NCBI RefSeq assembly: GCF_025562715.2
Contig: NZ_JAPFCC010000001.1
Span: forward strand, 5,852,001 to 5,916,000
Source: Endozoicomonas gorgoniicola
GTDB taxonomy: Bacteria; Pseudomonadota; Gammaproteobacteria; Pseudomonadales; Endozoicomonadaceae
Length of the DNA: 64,000 bases
Reading direction: 5' to 3'
The translations under genes were made by a program, and so were the position numbers. Below the pieces are notes generated by a model that was given only the letters and a program-made list of their open reading frames with translations, was not told the DNA's origin and did not search any database. Shown here piece after piece: positions 7,998 through 16,533 of the stretch (within the stretch, counting starts at the first letter, position 1; every line of letters begins with the position of its first letter).

Positions 7998-10276
7998 GAA
8001 TGAACCTCCTGCAACAGGCTCATAATCCTGGCACTTACCGCATCCAAGTCAGCATCAATGGCTTCCAGCGCACGGGGCGGCTGGTACACATAGAAATGAC
8101 GGTTAAAGGGAATCTCGTAACCCACCACGCCAATCTGTTCGTCCTGCGCATCGCACTTGTCGGCATTGATCCAGGCATCGGGCACATGGGGAGCCACTTC
8201 CCGGTTGAAGTAGGTTTCTATCAGTTCGGAGTTGCTGACGGACGGATCGAGGGGAATGTTCTCGTTATCCCGCAGGTCGCCGTCGGGCTGGAATTCGACC
8301 ACTTTGCCTTTGTAGCTGAAAGCGCCGTATAAAGGTTGCTCCTCCTCTTTCAGTACCTTTTTAACCACGGGTTCGGCTTCAGGGTTCTTCCATGTGACGG
8401 CATCCAGAAACTGCTTTTTCTCTTTGGCATCGAATTTGATCCCGGTGGATTTAAGCGCCGCTTTCAGTTGGGTGTCGAAATGGTTGTAGTCGTTGAACTG
8501 CTCAGTGCCTATCGTTTCCAGCAGCTTTTCTGCTTTATCCGTCAGTTCACTCTGGAATAGCCAAATTTTGTCGTTCAATACCTCTTTGATCTGTTTTTCT
8601 TTAAGCTCTTTGAAGTCGGCTTTTATTTTGTTGCGAATGGCGGTCTCGTTTTCTGCCAGTTCGGTGTGAATCTCGAAACCAAACTCGTCGATCATCCAGC
8701 TCATTATGGCTTTATAAGGTCTGGGAGCAACAAGTAAGCCTGCTACAGCTTCATAGGTGATCTGAGCCGACAGGCGCAGTGGGCGTTCAACGGTAATGCG
8801 ACGGTAGCCGAATTCGTGAGTATCGAAGATTTTACTGAAAATTGCTCCTGCATTTTCAGTACTTCCGCCATCCATGGTGGTCGCAAATGTTCCGAAACTT
8901 CGAGTGATCTTCTTCCGGTCTTCTTCGCTCATAATATTACGCTTGGAACCAAGCGACTTACGCATCTTGCCAAACAGGTTCGCCCCGTTAATCAACTGCA
9001 CTTTGCCTTTGCGCTCGTCCGGCTTCTTATTGGTCAGTACCCAGATATAGGTGGCGATGCCGGTGTTGTAGAACATATCGGTAGGCAGGGCGACAATGGC
9101 TTCGAGCAGGTCGGCCTCAAGAATGTAACGGCGGATTTCGCTTTCACCACTGCCTGCACCGCCGGTAAACAGCGGCGAACCGTTGAGGATAATACCGATG
9201 CGGCTGGGGTTGCTGTTATCTGCGCTCTTTTCAAAAGAAGGCGTTCTGAACTTGCTGATCAGGTGCATCAAAAATAGCAGAGAACCGTCGGATACCCTTG
9301 GCAGGCCGGGGCCAAAACGACCATCGAAGCCTTTGTGGGTGTGTTCGTCTTTGATGTGGCTTTCGATCTTTTTCCAGTCCACACCGAACGGTGGATTGGA
9401 GAGCATGTAGTCAAACTGGTCGCTGGCGAGTTGATCCTGTGACAGGGTGTTACCCAGCTTGATACGGCTGACATCCTGCCCTTTGATCATCATATCGGCT
9501 TTGCAGATGGCGTAGGATTCCGGGTTCAGCTCCTGACCAAAAGCACGCATGACGGCATCGGGGTTGTGGGTGTAAACGTATTCCATACCGGACGACAGAA
9601 AGCCACCTGTTCCGGCAGTGGGGTCATAAATGGTGCGAATCACGCCTTCTTTGGTCAGCGCATCGTCGTCTTCCATAAACACCAGGGAAGTGGTGAGTTC
9701 GACAATATCCCTTGGGGTAAAGTGTTCACCGGCTGTTTCGTTGGAAGATTCCGCAAAACGACGGATCAGTTCTTCAAATACCAGACCCATGTCGTGATTC
9801 GAAATGGCCTTTGGACTGAGGTCAATGGTGGCGAACTTCCGCACCACTTTATACAGCAGGTTGGCTTCGTTGAGGGTGCCGACAAATTCATCAAACTTGA
9901 AATGCTCAAAGATTTCACGGGCATCACGGGAGAAGGACTGGATGTAAGTTTCCAGGTTGTCTTTGATGCCTTGCTGCCCCAGCTTTTGCAGGTTCATGGG
10001 GGAAGTGTTGAAAAACACCATGCCTTCCGGTTTGTCGGTGGTTCTAGTGGCCCGCAGCAGCATTTTCTCTTTGCCGTCTTCCGGCAGACTCATGGCCTTG
10101 AGTTTTTCATACTGCGCCAGCACGGCGTCTTTGCTGGGTTCCAATACACATTCCAGACGACGCAGCAGTGTAAAGGGCAGAATGATACGTCCGTACTGGG
10201 ACTGTTTGAAATCACCCCGCAAGAGGTCGGCAACGGACCAGATGAAGGCGGCGAGGTTGGTTTGGGTGTTTGGCAT
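7994..10276 (-). CDS. hsdM: Type I restriction-modification methyltransferase (M) subunit
   Basis: HsdM transfers a methyl group from S-adenosylmethionine to adenine and forms the core of both the methylase and the restriction complex. The 760-residue protein begins with the N-terminal four-helix domain (about residues 1-170). It continues with the adenine-specific methyltransferase domain, motif I DPTAGTGGF at 218-226 and catalytic NPPF at 294-297. An unusually long C-terminal extension of about 250 residues follows, including coiled-coil-prone charged stretches. It is the first gene of the operon and overlaps the DUF1016 gene by 4 bases. The frame is intact. Without a working HsdS it should lack sequence recognition. 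Confidence 0.95.
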   Translation of the reverse strand: MPNTQTNLAAFIWSVADLLRGDFKQSQYGRIILPFTLLRRLECVLEPSKDAVLAQYEKLKAMSLPEDGKEKMLLRATRTTDKPEGMVFFNTSPMNLQKLGQQGIKDNLETYIQSFSRDAREIFEHFKFDEFVGTLNEANLLYKVVRKFATIDLSPKAISNHDMGLVFEELIRRFAESSNETAGEHFTPRDIVELTTSLVFMEDDDALTKEGVIRTIYDPTAGTGGFLSSGMEYVYTHNPDAVMRAFGQELNPESYAICKADMMIKGQDVSRIKLGNTLSQDQLASDQFDYMLSNPPFGVDWKKIESHIKDEHTHKGFDGRFGPGLPRVSDGSLLFLMHLISKFRTPSFEKSADNSNPSRIGIILNGSPLFTGGAGSGESEIRRYILEADLLEAIVALPTDMFYNTGIATYIWVLTNKKPDERKGKVQLINGANLFGKMRKSLGSKRNIMSEEDRKKITRSFGTFATTMDGGSTENAGAIFSKIFDTHEFGYRRITVERPLRLSAQITYEAVAGLLVAPRPYKAIMSWMIDEFGFEIHTELAENETAIRNKIKADFKELKEKQIKEVLNDKIWLFQSELTDKAEKLLETIGTEQFNDYNHFDTQLKAALKSTGIKFDAKEKKQFLDAVTWKNPEAEPVVKKVLKEEEQPLYGAFSYKGKVVEFQPDGDLRDNENIPLDPSVSNSELIETYFNREVAPHVPDAWINADKCDAQDEQIGVVGYEIPFNRHFYVYQPPRALEAIDADLDAVSARIMSLLQEVHS

Positions 10277-10543
10277 GGGTTACTTCGATCCAGCAAATGG
10301 GAAGCACCGGGACTGATCATCCAGAAGGCGTTCCTTTTATGATGCCGTCTATGCAGTGTATTGCCCGGTGGCTCAGATAATCATTTGCCGGGAAGTGTAC
10401 CGTTTCTTACAGGCGGGCTGTAGCGTTATTTAGGTGAACAAAGAGAAGTCAGTGATGGAAATCCATGCCGTCGAGCGGTCGTAGCTAATGAGTCTGTTTG
10501 ATAACCACAATTATGAACACTATAATTACCATAATTAATATAT
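10277..10543. other. Divergent intergenic region between hsdM and the hipB-like gene
   Basis: This 267-base stretch should hold the hsdM promoter (minus strand) and the hipB-like promoter. I see no gene, tRNA or strong hairpin in it beyond the operator-like inverted repeat that starts at 10517. Confidence 0.5.
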
Positions 10544-10559
10544 ATGGAAACTATAGTGT
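10517..10559 (+). promoter_or_regulatory. Inverted-repeat operator at the hipB-like start
   Basis: ACACTATA (10517-10524) and TATAGTGT (10552-10559) form a perfect 8-base inverted repeat with 27 AT-rich bases between, covering the ATG at 10544. Antitoxins of this type usually repress their own operon, so this is the likely binding site. If the protein really starts at the GTG at 10556, the site would lie almost entirely upstream. Confidence 0.55.
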
Positions 10560-10864
10560 CCAAAGATAAGAAAAGAAAGGCTCTTATTTTTCCAAAAAAC
10601 AAAGAAGTTCTCAGCATTTTTGGTGAAAATATCAAGCTAGCCAGAAAACGCAGGAAATACACTCAGACTCAAATTTCAGAGCGAACAGGCCTCAGCCGTG
10701 TCACGATTCGAAAAATAGAAAGGGGAGACCCTACCGTTTCAATTGGACACTATGTGATGGTTCTGACCGTCTTGAATCTAGTCAGCGATCTGGCCAACGT
10801 AGCGAGAGATGACGAATTGGGTCAAAAACTGAGAGACATTGAACTACTGGGCGGTAAAGGATGA
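10544..10864 (+). CDS. HipB-like XRE-family antitoxin/regulator
   Basis: The 106-residue protein has a single XRE helix-turn-helix (residues about 27-80: GENIKLARKRRKYTQTQIS, TGLSRVTIRKIERGDP). This is the DNA-binding antitoxin of HipBA-type toxin-antitoxin pairs. It overlaps the hipA-like gene by 4 bases (ATGA), so the two are cotranslated. Its own frame is intact although the toxin has lost its core. It may therefore persist as a plain repressor. Confidence 0.85.
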   Translation: METIVSKDKKRKALIFPKNKEVLSIFGENIKLARKRRKYTQTQISERTGLSRVTIRKIERGDPTVSIGHYVMVLTVLNLVSDLANVARDDELGQKLRDIELLGGKG

Positions 10865-11547
10865 GCCGGGAAGTTTATGTGTACGCAGACTGGGCTGGCC
10901 TTGCCGGGCCAACACTGGTGGGTTGCCTGCGAGCCACTGCCACAAGAAGAACGGAACACTTCAGCTTTGTGTACGATGAAAGCTGGCTGGCATCGCCCAG
11001 TGTGCAACAGATTGATCCAGAGCTGGAGCTGTTCACGGGAGAGCAGCATTGCCTTGACGGAAAGAACTTTCGAAGCTTTCTGGATTCATGTCCTGATCGC
11101 TGGGGGCGTCTGCTGATGAAGCGCAGGGAAGCGGCTTTGGCTCGCAAAGAAGACCGGCGACCCAAACCATTGACGGAAGTGGATTACCTTCTGGGGGTTC
11201 ATGATTTTTACAGGCAGGGAGCTATCCGTTTTAAAGAATGCTTGAACGGACCATTTCTTGATAACCATGACAGGCAGGCGGCTCCTCCATTCTCCTCCCT
11301 GCGAGAGCTGGAATACGCAGTACAACAGGTTGAGAGTAGCGACGTTACAGACAATGCGCTGGACTTTGACCTCGCAATGGACGTTGCAGAGTATTTTCAG
11401 TTAACGCCATCAGGTGCCAGGGTGATCCTGAGCGATGTCACATCAGCCGTCAGAACCTGGCGAGAGGAAGCGCAGTCTGTCGGACTTTCAAGAATGGAAC
11501 AGGAAAAAATGTCCGGTGCGTTTTTTCTTTCAGCAAAATTACCATGA
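10861..11547 (+). pseudogene. HipA-like toxin with internal deletion of the kinase core
   Basis: HipA toxins are Ser/Thr kinases of about 420-440 residues; this frame encodes 228. Residues 1-160 match the HipA N-terminal subdomain (YADWAGLAGPTLVG, the SCPDRWGRLLMKRRE block, EVDYLLGVHDFYRQGA). Residues 166 onward match the far C-terminus (FDLAMDVAEYF, then VTSAVRTWREEA). The glycine-rich ATP loop, the catalytic HxxD-type loop and the metal-binding DFG-like Asp are all absent. The join, near base 11354, keeps the frame. It is almost certainly inactive as a kinase. A truncated product might still bind the antitoxin. Confidence 0.82.
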
Positions 11548-12079
11548 ATGGATTAAGGCTTTAAGGTTTCGAACAAAGAGAATTCAGTTTCAGTGCTGGG
11601 AGAGTGACAGAACAAGCAAAACTGATAAATAAGAGGAAAGGAAAACACACTAAGTCATTGAAAAATATGGCGCACCTGAGTGGATTCGAACCACCGACCA
11701 ATGCCTTCGGAGGGCACTACTCTATCCAGCTGAGCTACAGGTGCGTATAAGCTGCTATGGGCTGAGAATTCAACGGGCAGCGGCTGCAATACTACTGACC
11801 AGGTTGCTCTTTGTCCATGATTTTTTGAGTTTCAACCCAGTGGTACTAACGTATTTTACAAGGTGATTTTGTCCCTTCTTTACTTTGTACGCACACACCA
11901 CCCATGACCACGTACAAACCACTGTTTTGAGAAACGCATCTGTTCTATAATCGCAATGCTTAAGAACAATTCAGCTCACAGGTTCACATTCAGGCAGATC
12001 CGTTTTCCTGACAGGAAGACAAGATCTCAGACAATAAAAAACATCGTGTTCCTGATGTTGTCATAATGAGGATAAGCGA
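11548..12079. other. Intergenic region around tRNA-Arg
   Basis: Apart from the tRNA gene at 11668-11744, I see no coding frame here. The right part (11745-12079) should contain the cytochrome gene promoter. A GAGG ribosome site is at 12068-12071. Confidence 0.5.
11668..11744 (-). tRNA. tRNA-Arg(CCG)
   Basis: The reverse complement folds as a full cloverleaf: acceptor GCACCTG/CAGGTGC, D-loop AGCTGGATAGA, anticodon stem GTGCC/GGCAT around the loop CTCCGAA (anticodon CCG), and T-arm with TTCGAAT. The discriminator is G and CCA is encoded (bases 11670-11668). Confidence 0.97.
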
Positions 12080-12529
12080 GTGGCTTGGGTTACACACATG
12101 CGATTGTTGACGATTTTATTGGGGTGGCTTTTCCCGATGATGGCACTGGCCAAAGCGGTGCCGCTGGACGATGTTTCCCGTCAGGAAATTGTTGAACGAA
12201 TAGCTCCGGTAGGAACTGTCTGCAAACAGGGAGAAGACTGTGCAGCTAACTTAGGTGCTGTAGCAAGCGCTTCCAGTGAGCCTCGTAGTGGTGAAGCCGT
12301 GTATAACCAGTTCTGTACGGCCTGCCATACGTCAGGGTTACTGGGGGCTCCAAAGAAAGGCGATACGGCTGAATGGACAAAGCGGGTCAGTGCGACGGGC
12401 GGCTACAGCAAGCTGCTTCAGCAGGCTTACGCCGGTATTCGCAGCATGCCTGCCAAGGGTACCTGTATGAATTGCTCTGAAGAAGAGTTTGGTAACGCCA
12501 TGCAATACATGGGAGTCAAACAAGAGTAA
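12080..12529 (+). CDS. Cytochrome c5-like monohaem cytochrome
   Basis: This periplasmic electron carrier has 149 residues. A signal peptide (MRLLTILLGWLFPMMALA, cut near AKA) precedes a class I cytochrome c domain with the haem site CTACH and a distal methionine ligand, probably in IRSMPAKG. The CMNC pair near the C-terminus is the disulphide characteristic of cytochrome c5. The GTG at 12080 has a GAGG at 8 bases spacing, so I prefer it over the ATG at 12098, though the latter would give a more typical signal peptide. It ends in a convergent arrangement with the stress-protein gene. Confidence 0.88.
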   Translation: MAWVTHMRLLTILLGWLFPMMALAKAVPLDDVSRQEIVERIAPVGTVCKQGEDCAANLGAVASASSEPRSGEAVYNQFCTACHTSGLLGAPKKGDTAEWTKRVSATGGYSKLLQQAYAGIRSMPAKGTCMNCSEEEFGNAMQYMGVKQE

Positions 12530-12540
12530 ACCGTTCACTT

Positions 12541-12569
12541 GGTTAGTGGTCGTTGCAACACCACTAACC
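12541..12569. terminator. Hairpin between convergent genes
   Basis: A perfect 10-base stem (GGTTAGTGGT / ACCACTAACC) with a 9-base loop lies between the cytochrome and stress-protein stops. An outer CACTTGG / CCAAGTG pairing can extend it. No T-run follows on either strand, so termination is plausible but not certain. Confidence 0.5.
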
Positions 12570-12576
12570 GGGACCA

Positions 12577-13515
12577 TTACCCAAGTGGGCTGACAAAACC
12601 TTCCGGCTTAATCGCCAGAATTGAGCAATAGACATTGTTAATGATATTTTCTGCGGTGTTCCCCATAAGAATGCCCTGGCTATGACGCCCCAGGGTTCCC
12701 ATGACGATAACATCAACATTCACTTCATTAGCCAGCCTCTGAATCTCCTGGGCAGGATGCCCTTTCAGTAAATAGCAATGGATATCAGGGCGACTCTTAT
12801 CAATATCTGCATCGCTCAGTGCTTCATCCAGCTTTTTCTGGTAACGAAGGTGCGTTATTTCCTGTAGCTCATACAACTCTTCCTCACCAAGATGCTGCAA
12901 AGCATGATGCTCAACAGGAAGCCCCCAGACACTGACAATATGCAGCTGGGAATGTTCCTGACTGCTTAAGTAGAGCCCGTTGAGTAATAAAGTGCGGTTC
13001 AGCTTTACGGCTTCGGGGTCAGCGTCACCCACATCCAGTGCGACCATAATTTGTCCGGTAAAATCAGGCAGCTGCCCCCGGCTGGCCATCATCAGCACTG
13101 GCACCGGACACTTTCTTAACAACGCCAGATCATTCCCGGTCAGCTGGTTCCTGGCCAGTGGGCCACAAGGGTCTGCCAGCTTGACCACCAGATCGACACC
13201 ATAGTTATTGATCAGCCCCCCTATAACCTGTCTGGGTTTGCCCGGGACAATACAGGTTTCAGCCTGCACACCTTCTTCCCACGCCTTGACTTTTAATTCT
13301 TCGGAATACTCCTCCAGCTGTTTTCTGCATAAAGCTTCAAGCTTCCCTTCCAGTGGCAGAAACTGCAGTCGTTGCAACACATCCAGACTCTGGTCAAACA
13401 CCGCAATAATCAGGCGGGCGTTATTGTCCGATACCAGTCTGAAGGTCTGGCTTAACTCCAGTTCGCTGGAGTGCAAACGGGTTAAAGCCAGCAGGATGGT
13501 TTTAAACGCATGCAT
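12577..13515 (-). CDS. Tandem universal stress protein, UspE-like
   Basis: The 312-residue protein is made of two UspA domains (about residues 1-145 and 150-305). The second has the ATP-binding signature G-x2-G-x9-G-S/T as GTLGRHSQGILMGNT; the first is more degenerate. Size and layout match E. coli UspE, involved in stress endurance and motility or adhesion control. The frame is open to a GTG at 13530. I place the start at the ATG at 13515, which has GGGAG eight bases upstream. Confidence 0.87.
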   Translation of the reverse strand: MHAFKTILLALTRLHSSELELSQTFRLVSDNNARLIIAVFDQSLDVLQRLQFLPLEGKLEALCRKQLEEYSEELKVKAWEEGVQAETCIVPGKPRQVIGGLINNYGVDLVVKLADPCGPLARNQLTGNDLALLRKCPVPVLMMASRGQLPDFTGQIMVALDVGDADPEAVKLNRTLLLNGLYLSSQEHSQLHIVSVWGLPVEHHALQHLGEEELYELQEITHLRYQKKLDEALSDADIDKSRPDIHCYLLKGHPAQEIQRLANEVNVDVIVMGTLGRHSQGILMGNTAENIINNVYCSILAIKPEGFVSPLG

Positions 13516-13530
13516 TGGAGACACTCCCAC

Positions 13531-13868
13531 AGTGGGCTACGCAGCAAGTATTACACTGTGAAATTCCGCTGACAAGAATGACTCCGGCACACCCCTCATT
13601 TTGCCGATGAGATGAGTAGTACATTTATCAACCTGCCTCGTGCCTCAGACTGAGACACACATCCGTTATTGTCCCCACACAATTATTATTTCCTATCTAA
13701 ACCTTGCTTATAACCAATGATTATTCGTTCAATGACTTTATTGTCACCATTACAAAGTTCATTAACCGCCCGGAAACTCTATTTCATATCGACTATTTCA
13801 CACCTACAATGTTTTGCATTGAACACATACAATACTGCCAAGCCTTTGATCAAAAGCTGGAATAATAA
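13531..13868. promoter_or_regulatory. Divergent promoter region with paired direct repeats before the MocR gene
   Basis: The region is 338 bases without a gene. CACCTACAAT (13801-13810) and CACATACAAT (13824-13833) are direct repeats differing at one base and 23 bases apart. MocR-type regulators such as GabR and PdxR bind paired direct repeats, so this could be the operator. No other structure is clear. Confidence 0.4.
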
Positions 13869-15335
13869 ATGAATCAGGCCGAACAACCATTAATTGAAAA
13901 TCGTCACTCTGACAAATTAAACAATCGCCCTGGCAGCGGGTGGCAACCCAGCCTCAGCCGTTTCTCAGGACCAAAATACAAGGCTCTGGCTGATGCTATT
14001 GAAGTAGCGATTACAGAAGGCAGACTCAATAACGGCGAACGCTTACCCACTCACCGGGCTCTTGCCGATCAACTGGGCGTGACCATTGGCACCATTACGA
14101 GAGGCTACGCTGAAGCTGAGCGAAGACGGCTTGTCGTTGCCAGGGTCGGTAGCGGAACATTTGTACTTGGTAAAACCTGGGAGAACCGCGACTTCAGCAT
14201 TCCAGTCAGTAAAAAAGCGGAAGACGATGTCATTGATTTAACCCTCAGCCTGACGGTTCCCGCCCGAAAAGAGCAGGTTCTGGCTAAAACCCTGTTAACA
14301 CTCGCACAAAACGGGTCATCTCTGTCTGAGCTTCTGGATTACCATCCCGAAACCGGGCTGCCCAGACATCGACAGGCCATTGTTCGCTGGCTTCGATATC
14401 ATGGTATGGAAGCGGATGCTGAAAACATTCTGATCACCTCTGGCGGGCAACACGCAACCGTTATGACGTTGCAGGGTCTTCTTCATCATAACGATACGGT
14501 TGCATCCGATGAACTGACCTACCCCGGCTTTATTAATGCCACCCGCCAGTTGCAGTTAAAACACCTTGGCTTGCCCATGGATGACGACGGGCTTATCCCG
14601 TCAGGGCTGGAAGCCTGTTGCCAGCAACACCGCCCTCGCCTGTTATACCTGATGCCCAGCCTGCAAAACCCGACGGCGTCTGTCATGCCCCTGAAACGGC
14701 GGCAAGAAATAATTGCCATTTCTAAACGCTACAACCTGCTTATTATTGAAGACGACGTTCAGTTTATCTCCCCCGAAAACCGCCTTCCTTCACTCTACAG
14801 CCTGGCTCCCGAACAGGTGATTTATGTCTCAAGTTTTGCCAAACATCTTGCTGGCGGCTTACGGGTCGGCTTTATTGTCAGCCCTGTGGACTTACACCAC
14901 AAAATAGCCATGGCATTGCGGAGCAACTGCTGGATTACCCCACCCCTTATGGCAGAAGTTGCCAGAGAGTGGATAGATTCCGGAGAGGCCTGGCAACTGA
15001 TCGCCTGGCAGCGGGAAGAAATCAGCCAGCGCCGACAATTACTGCAAGAAATACTGTCCGATTTCGACGTTGTGTCACAGCCCCACAGTTTTCACGGCTG
15101 GCTTAAGTTGCCAGCGCCCTGGCGAGCTGAAACTTTTGTACGACACATGGATGATAAAGGAGTAAAACTGTTACCGTCGGAGCTGTTTGCCGTGGGCAGT
15201 ACGGCGGCACCTCAGGCTGTCCGGTTATGTATCAGCACACCGGACTCCCGTGAAAAATTACGCACAGCTCTGGAAAGGATTAAAGATGCACTGAGTTATG
15301 AGTCAATCGATATCATTCGTCCAATGGTTTTTTAA
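13869..15335 (+). CDS. MocR-family regulator (GntR helix-turn-helix fused to aminotransferase-like domain)
   Basis: This 488-residue transcription factor has two parts. Residues about 30-105 form a GntR winged helix (YKALADAIEVAITEG, LPTHRALADQLGVTIGTITRGYAEAE). Residues 130-480 form a fold-type I aminotransferase-like domain that binds pyridoxal phosphate: SGGQHA glycine turn, NPTASVMP, IIEDDVQF, and the Schiff-base lysine in SSFAKHLAGGLRVGF. Such proteins sense PLP-linked metabolites; the ligand cannot be read from the sequence. The stop overlaps by one base with the next gene, a membrane protein, so the two are probably cotranscribed. Confidence 0.9.
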   Translation: MNQAEQPLIENRHSDKLNNRPGSGWQPSLSRFSGPKYKALADAIEVAITEGRLNNGERLPTHRALADQLGVTIGTITRGYAEAERRRLVVARVGSGTFVLGKTWENRDFSIPVSKKAEDDVIDLTLSLTVPARKEQVLAKTLLTLAQNGSSLSELLDYHPETGLPRHRQAIVRWLRYHGMEADAENILITSGGQHATVMTLQGLLHHNDTVASDELTYPGFINATRQLQLKHLGLPMDDDGLIPSGLEACCQQHRPRLLYLMPSLQNPTASVMPLKRRQEIIAISKRYNLLIIEDDVQFISPENRLPSLYSLAPEQVIYVSSFAKHLAGGLRVGFIVSPVDLHHKIAMALRSNCWITPPLMAEVAREWIDSGEAWQLIAWQREEISQRRQLLQEILSDFDVVSQPHSFHGWLKLPAPWRAETFVRHMDDKGVKLLPSELFAVGSTAAPQAVRLCISTPDSREKLRTALERIKDALSYESIDIIRPMVF

Positions 15336-15868
15336 TGTTCAACAAACGACACTCGACTAATGTTATTCTGTTTCTGGCGGGCTGGATCATTTGTTTGACA
15401 ACCAGTAGTAAGGACAACAGCAGCACTATAGCGCTTGTAACAACGATCACCATTCTGCTCATCCATTTAAAATTTATTGGCAACTGGATGAAAGAGAAAG
15501 AGGTTCTGTTAATAACTGTGTTGCTGGGCTCCACTGTTGACAGTTTTGCAGGCAATCTGAACATTCTTGAGTTTTCCACCACCAATCGCCTGTTACCACT
15601 ATGGATGGCATGTGTCTGGATACTGGCAGGAACAACCATTCGACACTGCATGACATTTTGTCGTAAAAACCACTGGTATGCCCCATTGACGGGTTTTCTT
15701 TTCAGCCTCGTCCACTATTTTTCAGTCAGCCAGATAAGCAATGTCGCATTATCGGCCCCGATCTGGCTGTCTGTTCTGATAATGGCGATTATCTGGTCAA
15801 TCACGGTTCCGGTATTGCTGATATTTTCAGCAGTGTGGCTGGAGCGTTATAAAAGAAAAAATATGTAG
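15335..15868 (+). CDS. DUF2878-like integral membrane protein
   Basis: This 177-residue, very hydrophobic protein has about five predicted membrane segments (residues about 8-25, 32-50, 55-75, 88-105, 118-170 in two). The pattern of a TVDSF-like motif after the second segment and RLLPLWMACVWILAGTT in the middle fits the DUF2878 family, whose function is unknown. The ATG overlaps the stop of the MocR-type regulator (TAATG), which implies translational coupling and a shared role. Transport of the regulator's ligand is only a guess. Confidence 0.65.
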   Translation: MFNKRHSTNVILFLAGWIICLTTSSKDNSSTIALVTTITILLIHLKFIGNWMKEKEVLLITVLLGSTVDSFAGNLNILEFSTTNRLLPLWMACVWILAGTTIRHCMTFCRKNHWYAPLTGFLFSLVHYFSVSQISNVALSAPIWLSVLIMAIIWSITVPVLLIFSAVWLERYKRKNM

Positions 15869-15981
15869 TTGAAATCTCATATGGGTTTGAGATAAAAAGT
15901 CACAATCGAAGAGCCAATAAATAAAAAATATAGCTCTCGACTTAAAGGAAAAACAAATAACAAACAGGGGTGAAGTGCATC

Positions 15982-16470
15982 ATGAGCACGACTGCCAATG
16001 CTTCAGATATCAGTACTTTACTTAAACATAAGGCAGTAGACGTTAAAGCGTGGTTCGAGTCCGGAACCGGTGAAATGAACGATTTATTCGTTCGCAAACG
16101 TCCAGTCCATGCTCAAATCACAAAGTTTATTGCAGCAGAGAAAGAAAGGGAGCCAGACCGGGTTCACTTTGACCTCACGGTGCAATACGGCGAGAAGCGG
16201 TGGATTGTCAGGCTGGAAATGGCATTTTACAGTCTGCGCTGGGTTTCTGGAGACTCAATCAATATGCCGGGACTGCTGTTTAACGCACTGGCTCCAGACG
16301 GTATGCCAACACGAATTGCTTATTACAACCTGAAATACACACCCGTTCTGGATGCCATGGACCCACAAACCTGGTGTAAAGGCTGGATTCAGAAAATCCT
16401 GAAACACCCGGAGATAAAGCATCTGTTTGCCCATAAAGTAGAAGTGCCTGAAGAAGAACTCGAAGAGTAA
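15982..16470 (+). CDS. Conserved-looking hypothetical protein, cytoplasmic
   Basis: I do not recognise this protein of about 162 residues. It has no signal peptide or membrane segment, is rich in charged and aromatic residues, and ends in an acidic tail (VPEEELEE). The ATG at 15982 is preceded by AGGGG at a fair distance; the frame also opens at a GTG at 15970 that would lie on top of that ribosome site, so I chose the ATG. Codon use resembles the core genes, suggesting a resident gene. It stands alone upstream of selD with 63 bases between. Confidence 0.6.
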   Translation: MSTTANASDISTLLKHKAVDVKAWFESGTGEMNDLFVRKRPVHAQITKFIAAEKEREPDRVHFDLTVQYGEKRWIVRLEMAFYSLRWVSGDSINMPGLLFNALAPDGMPTRIAYYNLKYTPVLDAMDPQTWCKGWIQKILKHPEIKHLFAHKVEVPEEELEE

Positions 16471-16533
16471 GCGCTTCCAGGGAGTTATGCTACGCTGGTT
16501 ATGTTTTAACCGATGTAATCGACGGGCACAGTG

